A stretch of 64,000 bases of DNA, from NCBI GenBank assembly GCA_024509875.1, contig JAMPIV010015278.1, positions 62,001 through 126,000 on the forward strand, given 5' to 3'. This DNA is from Oreohelix idahoensis (lineage: Eukaryota; Mollusca; Gastropoda; Stylommatophora; Oreohelicidae). The notes under the pieces were generated by a model. That model worked only from the letters and a program-made list of their open reading frames with translations, was not told the DNA's origin and did not search any database. Every line of letters starts with the position of its first letter. Position 1 is the first letter of the stretch. The position numbers and the translations under genes were made by a program. Positions 41,543 to 52,592 of the stretch are shown here, in pieces.

Positions 41543-42174
41543 TTATATATGACCGATTATCTGTGAGGACGTCTCAACATCTGGAAGTGGTTTAGGTTCG
41601 ACAAGTTTGCTTGGGCATCTTGACAAACAGTCAGCAAACACATTTTTCACTCCAGGAATTGAACGAATTTCAAAGCTATATGGTTGGAGAGCTATCGCAT
41701 ATCTTGTTGACTTTGAAGTTTTAACGTCCTTAGTGTTCAGTGCTGTGAGAGCTTTTTGGTCAGTTTCCACCACAAAGTGTGAGCCAAGTAAGTATCGTTC
41801 CTGTTTTGTGATTGACCAGACTAAAGCAAGTAACTCCTTGTCAAGAACGGAGTATTTCATTTCGCTCGTCGTCAATTTTCTCGAAACGTAAATGCATGGA
41901 AATAAGGTGCCTGTATATTCTTGCATCAACACTGCAGCAATGGCGTAAGAAGATGCGTCACTACGAAGAATAAAAGTGAGATCTTTGTTAGGCAACCTCA
42001 AAACAGGCTCATTTGAAAAAAATTTTTTTTATTGAATCTAACGCGATTTGATGTTCGTTAGACCACTGGATTATGTTAGCTGTCCCTTTTCTCAGTAAAA
42101 AAGAAAAAGGAGCAGTTATAGTAGACAAATGAGGAATGAACTTAGAGTAGAACTGTATTAGTCCTAAAAGAGAT
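41543..42174 (-). pseudogene. C RNase H
   Basis: The frame 42001-41543 carries RSDASSYAIAAVLMQE, the Glu of LDKELLALVW, ETDQKALTAL and NVFADCLSRC, so the RNase H acidic residues are present. It is cut from RT by frameshifts in T-runs near 42025 and 42185. The intervening 42002-42174 holds the RT-RNase H connection region in a broken frame. Confidence 0.9.
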
Positions 42175-43713
42175 CTAACTTGTTTTTTTTGTCTTAGGTG
42201 CTGAGATGTTTAAAATCTTAGAGACATTACTGTCCTCTGTATACATCAAACCATGACCTATACGATGACCCAGAAAGGAGATGTCATGAAAACCGACAAA
42301 TGCCTTTGAAGGTTTCGCTGTTAAGTTATAATCCCGTAAAGTAGAAAGTAAAGCTTTTAATCCCTGAATATGTTCATCCCAAGAGTTACTGAAAAGACAG
42401 ATGTCATCTATGTAAGTAATGACATCGGGACGATGAGACAGTACGCGGCGCATCATGCGTACAAAGGTAGCTGGCACATTCACTAATCCAAATGGCATAA
42501 AATTCCATTGGAATAGGCCCCGTGGTGTCGAGAAAGCGGTGAATGGCTTTGCTTTTGGTGTGAGTGGCACTTGCCAGTAGCCCTTCGAAAGGTCAAATTT
42601 CGAAAAGAATGTCGAATGAGCCAATTTTACCAATAAGTCTTCTAAGAGAGGTAAAGGTTCCGCATCGAATTTTGTAACTTTGTTTAATTTCCTATAATCT
42701 ACGCAAAGACGAATATTGTTGTCTTTCTTCCTAATAATCACCATAGATGAAGAGTATGGTGATGAAGATGGTTCAATTATATTTAATTGAAGCATATCAT
42801 CCAATTCCTTATCAACCTTATCACGAAAGTGTAATGGGATAGGATATGGGCGAACTCGAATCGGCGTATCGTCAGTCAGAATAATATCATGTTGGATAAC
42901 TGACGTATGACCTGGGATGTCAGTGAGGACATCTTCATACGAGTGTAGAATATTAGAGACTTGCTGACGTTGATCAGCCGAAAGAGTAGATGAGATAGTA
43001 ACATCATTCCAATTCTCAGTGGAATGAAGTGGTACAACTGGTATTGGCAGTTGTACATCATCGAAAGGAGATTCTTCTTCTTCGATGACTGACAAACTAG
43101 AATAGTGTTGAATAGGAGGTGTAGGATCGTCAGTTGCCTGGAACACTGACTGTAGATAATCAGGACGTGAGTAATACTCCTTCAACATGTTAATGTGGAA
43201 GGTTTTATGTTTACCATTAATATCAACGATGTAATCGACTTCGGATATTCTTGAGATGATACTGAAAGGACCTCTCCAAGTAATTAATAGACGATTGTTA
43301 TGAGCAGGGAGTAAGACAAAAGCTTCGTCACCAGGGATAAGCTGGCGAAGACGTCTATACTTGTTTGCAAATAGACGAGCTTTTTCTTTGGCTTGTTCGG
43401 ATGATGCAGTAGCTAGTCTACAAGCATCTATGATTCTCTTTCTCAAAGAGATCACATACTCATAAGAGGATTGAGTTTCCTCTTCAATATTCTCTTCAAC
43501 CAATAAGTCGTGGATTAACGACATCGGTCCACGTGGTTGCATGCCAAAAACAAGCTGGAATGGAGAAAAACCTGTGGCTTGATTTTGCACTTCGCGATAC
43601 GCGAAGAGAGCAGCGGGTAGGACCCGGTCCCAATCCTGAGGGTGATCTTGAGTCATCTTACCCAACAACTGCTTGAGTGTCCTATTTTGACGCTCAATTA
43701 ACCCATTGGACAT
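42175..43713 (-). pseudogene. C integrase C-terminal half and reverse transcriptase
   Basis: An open frame of 512 codons. It begins at NGLIERQNRTLKQLLGK (integrase Glu) and runs through a GPF module (WRGPFSIISRI) and linker into RT (CVDYRKLN, FDLSKGYWQVPL, YIDDICLF with both Asp). It ends at a stop created by an A8 run (+1 base) in the KTKK motif, where family B reads on into QVRSLLG. Integrase again precedes RT. Confidence 0.92.
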
Positions 43714-44348
43714 GGCATGTAAATTGAACTAAGAGATCTGTCTATACCTAATGTCTTCATAACTTGTGACATGGATTCAGAAATGAACTGGACCCCATGA
43801 TCCGATAAGATCTTCCGCGGAAAACCTATGCGTGAGAAGATCAACGTCAACGCCTCCGCTACACTGGCAGATGAAGTGTTCTTCAGAGGGATGGCCTCAG
43901 GCCAACGAGTGCACATATCAATGCAAGTAAGAATATGTTTATGCCCTCTGGCAGATGGAAGCATCGGACCAATAATGTCAATAGCCATTTTATCAAATGG
44001 TCTAATCGGGATGTCCGCAGCTTGAATAGGAGCCGCATGAAATTGACCCCGTACTTTAACCTCCTGACATATCAAACATGAACGACAATAGAGAGTAACA
44101 TCTCTATGAACGCCCGGCCAGTAGAATGCAGAAAGCACTCTGGATTTGGTACGCGAAAATCCCATATGGCCCGCGCATTGCGAGTCGTGAGCATGTCGCA
44201 ATATCCGAGATCTCATAGAAGACGGGACTAGAATCTGAGAACATAAGGATGAATCCTTTTCCCGTATCAATCTAACTAAAATCCCATTTTTAATAATAAA
44301 ATCATGTCTAGATTTTGCAAGTTTGTTGCTGGTATTCTTTTTGTTCAC
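43698..44348 (-). pseudogene. C integrase zinc finger and core
   Basis: 216 codons with the HHCC finger (HAHDSQCAGHMGFSR...YCRSCLICQ), AIDIIGPM and LSDHGVQFIS. One base is missing near 43710, so the final catalytic Glu lies in the next frame. At the upstream end a T8 run near 44355 separates it from gag-protease. Confidence 0.92.
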
Positions 44349-46603
44349 ATAATGAAAATTTTTTTTAAAGAATCATCATTCTTTTGTAACGTTGCAAACA
44401 ACTCCCGTGAAATAGGAGCATCGTCATCACAGGAGGTATGAACTGTAGGTTCATCAGGTGTATCATGCGACATAATAGTAGCCTTCGCTCTGGTCACTAC
44501 TGCATTTGCAGCCTGAATATGTCGCTCTTCCCATGCAGCAATTCGCTGTGGTGTACACTCTGTTATACCATGTATGCGTCCTAGGATGACATCACAAATT
44601 GGGTTTGGAAGGAGACAGGCGTGGATCTTTCCTGAAAAGAATGGTGTTTTTAAATCAATAACAGCTGTCGGAAATGTTTCAACCATGCCACCAAAAGTCA
44701 CGCATTTCACAACATTGCCCGTAGCGCAACATGTGTTGATCAGCGAAGTCCGAACACCGACAGTGCTACAGCCTGAATCAAATAAAAGAGAGCATGGAAT
44801 GGCATTGACAAATCCTCTGTTAAACTTAAGAGAACCCTGTCCCTGGTGTACTGACGCAGAAGTGGCCGTGCAGACCGCAGGTAGACTAGGCAAAATATGT
44901 CCGCAACGCAGCGTCGTGATCGTCTTGTGCTGGAAAAGAGTCGAGCATTCTGGACAATCTTTCACCTGGTTACAATCAAGAGAACAAGACATAGCATTAT
45001 GAGTTTCAGCTCCTTTACCCTGTTCATTGTTAGCCTGTGTATCACTTAAAGCGACATTAGAATGTCTACGTGTATTGCTCGAAGATCTATCTCTTCGTCG
45101 CGATCGATGCTGATTATTGGCATTAAAATTGCCACAATTATCATTTCTGCTTGAGTTAAAATCTGGATGGGTACGCCAATTATTGTAATTAACGTTGTGA
45201 TGTTGGTTAAATGATTTATTCCAAGAACCTTGTCTATTTTGTGGAACTTGAGATTTTGATAGCCAGTGTTGTTTATTATAATTTCCTTGATTATATTTAA
45301 AATTATTGTTACCAAAATCTCGCGATCTATGAGATTGGTTCCAAGAAACATTAAATGGAGCAGATTGTTGAAATTGCTTCCCCTTATTAAAGTTACCATT
45401 GTTGAAATTGTCATTATTTCCCTTATTGAAGTATCTGTCGTTACTCACTGAACGATTGCGTGGAAAATTATTTTGTTGTATGGCAAAAGCAACTGGCAAT
45501 TCACTTTTAATCTGTGCATTGCTTAGAACCATGGATGGATGAGCAGTGCAGAAATTTTTAGAATGTTCTTCTAGATCTTTTATAGATAAAGGTTTCCGTT
45601 CGTGCAAAAATGCAAGAAATGCTGGATTTACTGACGATAGCACCTTATCGCGCAGGAGTAAATCGAAAAGACCTTCATACGACTTTTCTATCTTGGACAA
45701 TTCGATCCATCTTTCCAAGGTTAGCCGTATTTGGGAAAGAAAATCACTAAAGTTTCTACCTGATTGCAGTAGCAATGTTCGAAAACGCAATCGGTATTCA
45801 TTTTCCGTCATTTGGAATTTTCTAAGAAGAGAAGCTCTAAGAGCGTCATAATCATTCTTATCATTAGTACTGGTGGTATGATAAACCGCCAAAGCATCTC
45901 CAGTAAGTAATCTGGATAAATATGTACAATATAGCGCTTTATCCACATTATAAGACCTACAAGTGGCCTCAAATCTGTCTAAAAAGAATATTACGTCGTC
46001 AGACGGGGGATTAAATTTAGGTAATTTTAGGTGAACTTCATTAAAATTATCATGTCTTGATGAAGATTGGCCTTCGAAAGTTCTCTGAGAAGTAGCTTCT
46101 TGAGTTAATCTAATTCTATCATATTCTACCTCTGCCAATTTCAGATCATGCTGTCGTTTCCTTTCATTTTCCTCAGTTTCAAGTTGAAATTTCTTAGCAT
46201 TTTCCTGAGCTATAAATTTTCGCTCTTCCATTTCTCTTTGCTTATTTTCCATTTCAATTTTAAGTAGCCTTTCTTTTTCTGCAGCATCCAACCTAAATTT
46301 TTCTTCAGCCTCCAATCTTTTCTGTTCTGCCTCACGCTGAAATCGTTTCTCTTCTAATTCAGCGGCTAATCTCATTTTTTTCTCATTTTCCTCAGCCTCA
46401 AATTTCATCTTCTTCTCATTTTCCTCAGCTTCAACTTTCAAATTTTCCAATTTTAACTTTTCAGCCTCCAATCTTTGAGCTTCCAACCTTTGAGATTCTT
46501 TATATTCCGTCATAGCGAATTGTCTTACCTCTTCAGCAGGTATCTGAAGAGCTTTCGCTTGTTTAATGAAATAATCTAGTAATACATTATGCTTTAAAAG
46601 TAG
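44345..46603 (-). pseudogene. C Gag and protease
   Basis: The frame is open from 46603; the first ATG is at 46513. It starts with the conserved N-terminal helix (VLLDYFIKQAKAL), lying before that ATG. A Glu/Lys/Arg coiled coil of about 140 residues follows, then a SCAN-like capsid (KLPKFNPPSDDVIFFLDRF...RWIELSKIEKSYEGLFDLLL), an Asn-rich linker, CX2CX13CGH (44956-44897) and protease DSGC (44779-44768). There is no CCHC knuckle. The frame ends at 44345 in a homopolymer shift. It would encode the structural Gag plus protease. Confidence 0.9.
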
Positions 46604-47662
46604 TCACAATACTCTTGATTTCTAAAAATGATAATTAATTAATTACCCTTGTTACTATACCAGTGGTCTTCGTTCCTGTCCTAGAACGGTAAATTATTCT
46701 CATATAATTGTCAAATATATATTAATAATCAATAAAGTAATTTATGTAATGAAATGTTATGAAAGCAACAACGTGATAGACAATAGAAACAATAATGACA
46801 AGACAAAATATAATAAACGACTGAAAACGTTCGCATAAATCAACCAAAATAAAAATGGAAAAATTAAGAAATAATGTTGCAAAGAATGCAATGAAATATG
46901 CGATAAAAACTTACACAAGACAATTGACAAGACAGTGTATAAACATTGATGGTGTAAAAAACTGAACGAAAGCCAGGTGAGAAGCACGTAATATACAAAC
47001 AAAATACATCATAAAACTAAGTACGGATAAAAATAACTACGAAAACGACAATTTAAAAACTTGACGAAACAGCTAAACAGTTAGGTGTCACAGACCACCA
47101 GACACAGTGGACCTAGAATCCTTCTACACTCACGTGTAGGAACTTTCCACTGAGGGAAGTCTGCAAATATAATCCTACAGAACACTTAAGACGGACCTGT
47201 GGTGAAACTGGTATGTTTCCTTCCTAAGCCTCCGTACCCAACCTCCCACGATGAATATAAAACACAGAACATGCAACATAGCTAATAAGTGAGCATATAA
47301 GAGAATAGGCACAGCCAAACACAATACAGTAATAAACGATACCACGTTTATACTTATCTCGGCTGATTAAAAAAATATGCCTCGTCTCCGTAGATGTACG
47401 TTTGAGAATCGAAATACTTCGCCTTGAGTATTTGAGTAATGCTCGCACGTTAATAAGGACTAAAGGATGACGTCCAACGTAGTCAGTCACTGGAGAACTT
47501 GAAGTCTAGGTTCACTGCTGACCTTGACCTTCTGATAACCGTCGTGTTGAGTCCATGATGAAGACACGGGTCTTTCTGTCAAACGATTCTTGAAGAAATA
47601 TTGAGTACGTTCCCTTCTTTGAAACTCCATATTCCAAAACACACTGTGCCGCCAAATACTAA
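46604..47662 (-). other. C 5' leader with primer-binding site
   Basis: About 1.1 kb without credible genes. Next to the LTR the minus strand reads TATTTGGCGGCACAG; TGGCGGCAC is the likely tRNA-complementary site (about 47657-47649). Confidence 0.6.
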
Positions 47663-48745
47663 TGGAGTCTTTTCTGATGATGGTTGGTAGGTAAGGTAGT
47701 GGTAGGTGTATCAATGTACTAGCTTAGACACGCGAATGGTTTCAATAAAAAATGTCAAAAGAGTCATTCAAGCAAACTCCAACGAGTGGTAGGCAATTGG
47801 CCAATACATGACTGTAATCAACTCGTTGGTAAGAGTTATTAAGATTTATTGACGTGTTACGGACGACAATCAGCAGGACGATCATGATTAAAGATGAGAG
47901 CATTACAATGTACAGTTTCTGATAATAATAATACATTCTTGCAGATTCTTTTCCAATCGAATCCTTTTCATACCCAAGTGATTGGAGTTCACTAACTGTT
48001 ACTATCTGAGATACATTAAGGTAATGTCCGTTGACCTTCTTCTAAGGACATATGTCATAGTAAACAGGTTCATACTCATGAATGACGCTTCCATGTAAGA
48101 CTTGTCCTAATCCAAGACTTTCTCCTTACAATAATTTATACAGTTGATAAGATCCATACAGTCATTCATCAAAATACAAAATAGGTTAGAGACTTCCCTT
48201 TGGCTAACCTCTCTGTAAGATGCCATGACCTTGGCATTGGTATTACGAAATACAATATTCAAAATATGATCAAATACATTCTTCGCTCGTAGGACTTTCC
48301 ACTACGTAAGATTTAAGTGAGGCTAAGATCTCTACTGTTCCATTCTAGAAATCCAGCAAATATGGATTCCCGCTAGACTCCAGTGATGAGAAGCCATTCC
48401 ACTTAATCATTAATACATATCTAAAACGAGGGCTCAAAACAACTTACGAATCGAACTGGATGTTGGCTTCTACCTGAAGACCAAACCCTCCTCATAAACA
48501 ATTCTTCCATAGAATTGTACATAATCAAAATATAAACACACGGACAGTAAGTCCGACTTGCCCTTCCAAGATCCTGACGTCATAACACCTAAACTAGGTA
48601 ACTCGTGCGCCAAGAGCAACTCATACTCTGCATTGTGCACGTCGGTGCGTGAATAAATCGAACGCACAAATAATATAACTATATCAAGACTAGTGCGTAC
48701 ACTGGCAGGACCGAAGACTACCCACTATGTAAAAAGTACGCAACA
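47663..48745 (-). mobile_element. 5' LTR of C
   Basis: It matches 39493-40578 throughout. Its inner terminus reads CCATTAG where the 3' LTR has CCAACA, so the inner border is uncertain by a few bases. Confidence 0.9.
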
Positions 48746-49386
48746 TTAATATTATCTAAATTGCAGTTTCTGATATTATTTCTGTCCAGTTTCATGTACA
48801 AAATACTTTCATACTATATCTGCCTTTCTGATGAATGAAATAATCGCTCTTAAACTTTCACATCTATCTATCTATCTTTTTATCTCATTAAACATTAAAA
48901 TAGCCACATGCTGAATATAATTTCAGACTTATAGAACACGAATGCTAATTTAGATTAACTCATGTGTCATGTATTTGTGTTCTTCTGTGTAGGTACACAG
49001 GGCGCCTCGTTTCGTTTTCTCTTGTCTGGACTAATACTTAAGAAGGGCCGCTGCTTGTTCGCTATTTCTTTTATAAGCCCAGGTCGAATCACTCTTACTG
49101 CGCGCTAAGCGTATTAATTTAGCCGCATAAACAACACTCGCGATTATTGCTTTAGAAGGCCCAACAACAGAAATATACACAACTATTTCTAGAGCAAAAA
49201 CACCACTATCAAATATAAAACGCAACTATGCACCAAAACTAATTTCTAGGCGTTATTATGGCCTTTTCAACAATCTTGATGATTTTTCACATCCCAGAAT
49301 GCTTCGCGCACATCGAAAATATGTGGGCGATAAATCTGCCTCAAAAACAGGTAGGGGGCGGGCGTCTCCTTTTCGGCCCCATCACA

Positions 49387-49406
49387 TATCTACCTCCTGA
49401 TTTTGT
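49387..49406 (-). promoter_or_regulatory. Polypurine tract of T2
   Basis: The minus strand reads AAAATCAGGAGGTAGATA directly before the LTR start TGTGATGGGG. It lies about 20 bases after the end of the gag-type ORF, showing that pol is truly absent between ORF and LTR. Confidence 0.75.
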
Positions 49407-49425
49407 TGTCGTCCCGACAACATCA

Positions 49426-50994
49426 CTACCTCTGGCGCTTCAGTCGAATTCTCTCGGATCGTTGGTGCTGCGCCTGATTATTTCTCAGCGGCGATGTTTT
49501 GGGCTCAGATTCTGTATTCGGTACAACCAGGCTGGGGACTCTCTTGGTCGTCATGCACCCAGTTGTACGTTTTCGGGCTGTCAGCCACTGTGGTCTTGAA
49601 GACTCGCTCACCGGTGCCGCGTCGCTGCCTGCCCGTGACATCTGCCTGTCAGTGCTTGCAACTGTCGACTTTGTAAGGAGATCGCTCTTGACGTGTTTTC
49701 CACTCATTTTGTGTGGACGGTGGCTTGCGTTCCCCACAACCTGCTTTTGATGAGTCTCCTCTGCTAAACCTTGATTTGCACTCCCTCCTATCTGCTTAGG
49801 ACGGGTTTCATCCCCTAGACGACGGCCAATTTTCTCGGCGCCCTTAGTGTGACAGTTGTCGTGGCCATCTCTTGGCTTGCGCCCTAAAGGCAACCTGGTT
49901 GTGACAGTCCGTCTAGGGAAAGAGCTCCTTGAGGGACAGGTAGCTATCAAATGTTCAGTTGACTTGCATCTAAAACATCGTTTGGGAAGAGGGCCTTGAG
50001 GGCACTTGGCTGCCATGTGGTCTGATAGGTCTCCACAATTGTAGCATCTTATCTTTCTGGGCTTCCTCTGTGCCATGGGTCACCCCCTGCTGCCCTTACA
50101 CTCTTGACCGCCAATGCCGCATACATAAATTGCTTCCATGCCCTGGACCGATGGTTTGCTGCCAAACTCTACTCGTTCATTCCTCGCCAGACTCCGGAAT
50201 CCATTTCTGAAGATCTTGGTTTGATGTACGAATACATCAATACCTCCATCATCTGGCGTGATGAACCCCCATCCCCTGTGGACACTATACCACTTGCAAA
50301 CTCCTTTTCGCCTTGTCGGTGCAGCTGCGTTTGTTGGTGCTGTCAGCTCACAGCTTTCCCTGACAACAGCTTAACTCTCACATACAAGAAGGTCTAGTCG
50401 AGGTTCCTGCGGATACACCTCCTCGTCTTGCGTTGGCTGTTCCTGCGGACACACCTCCTCGTCTTGCGTTGGCTGTTCCCGCGGCTGGCTTGGTGCTCTC
50501 TTTCTCTGCACCTCCTCTTGTGCTGGCAAACTGGCCTGTGACATATGTGCTAACTGGAACTTTAGAAGAGATAATTCTGCTTTGAGTGCCTCCTCTTCAC
50601 AGTGGGCTTCTGGACTTGCTATCTTCACCAGTGTCTCTGGCTTTTTTCCTCCCAAGAAAACAGAACATTCCCTAGACCCCTGACTCCCGGCCTGGAAATT
50701 CCTGGTCAGCTCACTGACTGGTGGTTGCTCGCTGTAGGCTCTTTCTATTATCTTGAGTAACTGCTCAGGGCTGGCCTTTGCTCCGCCATGTATCCGTAAT
50801 TCTCTAGATACCCATGGTGTCACGTTGTTCCAGATCATGTCTAACTTGTCTTCTGCCCAAAAAGGCGCCACCTTCCACGCGGCCTCTACATCTTCCACAA
50901 ACTCTTGCCAAGTGGTACTCCCCTCGCCACTAAATAACCTTATCTATGGCCCCTTCACGTACACTACCTTCACAGGCGCATTGGTCGAAGCCAT
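49426..50994 (-). pseudogene. T2 Gag fused to LIN28-like cold-shock domain plus two CCHC knuckles
   Basis: One frame of 523 codons from ATG 50994 to the stop at 49426, with no indels but three stops: TAG 50946-50944, TAA 50373-50371 and TGA 50082-50080 (CGA in T1). Domains: Gag-like helical region (SGEGSTTWQEFVEDVEAAW, ERAYSEQPPVSEL); acidic repeat; cold-shock domain (about 50304-50095) with RNP1-like GWGFI and RNP2-like DVFVHQ, then NGFRSL...VEF...GMEAI...GIGG; knuckle 1 CX2CX5HX4C (50046-50002); knuckle 2 CX2CX4HX4C (49977-49936); and a basic tail. CSD followed by paired knuckles, with CKWY, FRSL, RCYNCG and a short Pro/Lys knuckle linker, is the LIN28 plan, not the Y-box plan. LIN28 proteins bind let-7 precursors and mRNAs. 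Here the module sits where a nucleocapsid should be and could bind element RNA (inference). Confidence 0.88.
50406..50477 (-). repeat. 36-bp in-frame minisatellite in T2 gag (2 units)
   Basis: Two units encode the same acidic 12-residue repeat that occurs four times in T1 (491-634). Confidence 0.9.
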
Positions 50995-51070
50995 CTTGAT
51001 GCAAGACTGCACTGCTGGGTGTTTACAATATTTGTCCGTTTGCTGTCTGCTCAGTGTCACTGTCTGCCTT

Positions 51071-51088
51071 ATCCTACCGACGACGCCA
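51071..51088 (-). promoter_or_regulatory. Primer-binding site of T2
   Basis: Minus strand TGGCGTCGTC followed by GGTAGGAT, a few bases inside the 5' LTR. It has one difference from T1. Confidence 0.55.
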
Positions 51089-51212
51089 ATTTTCGTAGGG
51101 TGGGCGAGATGGTGATGATGATATTGATGTTGTGATGTTTGATCACTCTCTTTTCACACTCGCATCGACCCGAACAACAATAAAACTCTGGATTCTAGAG
51201 GCAGGGGCTGTA

Positions 51213-51218
51213 TTTATT
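51213..51218 (-). promoter_or_regulatory. Polyadenylation signal AATAAA in T2 5' LTR
   Basis: AATAAA on the minus strand about 120 bp before the LTR end, a suitable place for the R/U5 poly(A) signal. It is conserved in T1 (1375-1370). Confidence 0.5.
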
Positions 51219-52584
51219 TTTACAACCCATTCAGTGACTCAACAAACATTAAACAAATAAACCAACGAACATAACAAAACATAACACTCAACAGTGCGCG
51301 ATTGCTAGTCTGAAGAAATAAACAAAGCAACGAATAGTTAAAATCATAGTAGTTAAATAATGATGCTCTCACCTGCCAAACAGACATGAGGCTGGCAACC
51401 TCTCCGTGTAACACAGAGTGCTACCGAAACTACTACTGCACAAGCATCTGAATGCTTCATACGGATGAAACCACACTGGTGGCCCCATGCTCCCACAGGA
51501 GCGGAGAAGAGAAATATATATCTCCAAGTGAGCCCACGTGCTCTCACAAACCATTCTTCACATAACCATAATTAAATAATAATCAACTGGACATAAAATA
51601 ATATTCTTCTATATGTACGACAAATACTCTCCTTAATGAGAATAAACCACCACCTCGCAACTGGTCCATCTCAATATTCGTCACTGTCCTCTGAACATGT
51701 CGTAAGTGGCGACTGGTGCGCCTGGTAACAAGCGTGTCGTATATGACCCCTGATGAGATTGGGAACTCATCACACGAAACACATCGTTACCGTCACCGAA
51801 ACAACCACAGCAATAGCATCAAAATGCTTATTGTGGGCCTGTAATGGACACCAGCTGCATTGGTGTTTCCATGCTCCGCCGGGAGCAAACAGAGAAACAC
51901 TTGTCTCAACGTGCCTTACGCCTTACGCACGCTCTCCAGAAATCTAAATACATTTTCTCACTTGAAAGTAACCCATAAATATATACAGTAGAATAATCAA
52001 TAAACGTGAAATACCAAAGAATAAAATATAATTATTCTTGACTTAAAAACTAGAACTAGCCATCACATAAAGGAAATTTACCACGAAAACTCTCTCTTCT
52101 ATTACTGGGGAAAATTACATTTAACCTACGTGTCGATACACGCGATATAAAACTGCGTAACATTAAGTGATAACTAAGAGTGTTAAATGCAGACTCCTTG
52201 GCGTCTTCTTTTACGCACGGTCATCAACACGTGGTCCTTCCTGTTGCCATCTTCCCAACTAGTTAATATTATCTAAATTGCAGTTTCTGATAACATTTCT
52301 GTCCAGTTTCATGTACAAAATACTTTCATACTATATCTGCCTTTCTGATGAATGAAATAATCGCTCTTAAACTTTCACATCTATCTATCTATCTTTTTAT
52401 CTCATTAAACATTTAAAAAGCCACATGCTGAATATAATTTCAGACTTATAGAACACGAATGCTAATTTAAATTAACTCACCTGTCATGTCTTTGTGTTTT
52501 TCTGTGTGGGTCCACAGGGCGCCTCGTTTCGTTCTCTCTTGTCTGGACTGATACTTAAGAAGGGCCGCTGCTGGTTCGCTATTT

Positions 52585-52592
52585 CTTTTATA
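52585..52592 (-). promoter_or_regulatory. TATA-like box of T2 LTR
   Basis: TATAAAAG on the minus strand, conserved in all three T LTR copies (1562-1555, 49075-49068). A TCAGT initiator-like sequence lies about 43 bases downstream, a little far for classical spacing. Confidence 0.45.

Larger units (their letters stand above)
39493..48745 (-). mobile_element. Complete Gmr1-like LTR retrotransposon C (about 9.25 kb)
   Basis: The LTRs are about 1085 bp. The target duplication is TTGAT (39488-39492) against TTAAT (48746-48750), and the empty site TTAAT exists at 52263-52267. Roughly two dozen LTR differences by eye make it older than B. Minus-strand order: LTR, primer site, leader, gag-protease, integrase, RT, RNase H, 3' region, polypurine tract, LTR. 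Four frame breaks disable it. Confidence 0.93.
38111..49386 (-). mobile_element. 3' LTR of T2, interrupted by element C
   Basis: The two parts, 38111-39492 and 48746-49386, together match the 5' LTR at 51095-52903. The left part holds extra sequence at about 38407-38611, partly a 126-bp tandem duplication (ATGAGGCTGG at 38485 and 38611). A minus-strand TATAAAAG lies at 49075-49068. Confidence 0.88.

Noticed and set aside
39493..49386. T2 3' LTR read as two unrelated LTR fragments
   Set aside because: The pieces rejoin exactly at TTAAT as in the uninterrupted 5' LTR (52263-52267), so one LTR was split by element C.
50104..50397. Plus-strand ORF of 97 codons (also 189-482)
   Set aside because: It is the antisense of the cold-shock domain coding region; the minus strand carries the recognisable domain in frame with Gag and the knuckles.
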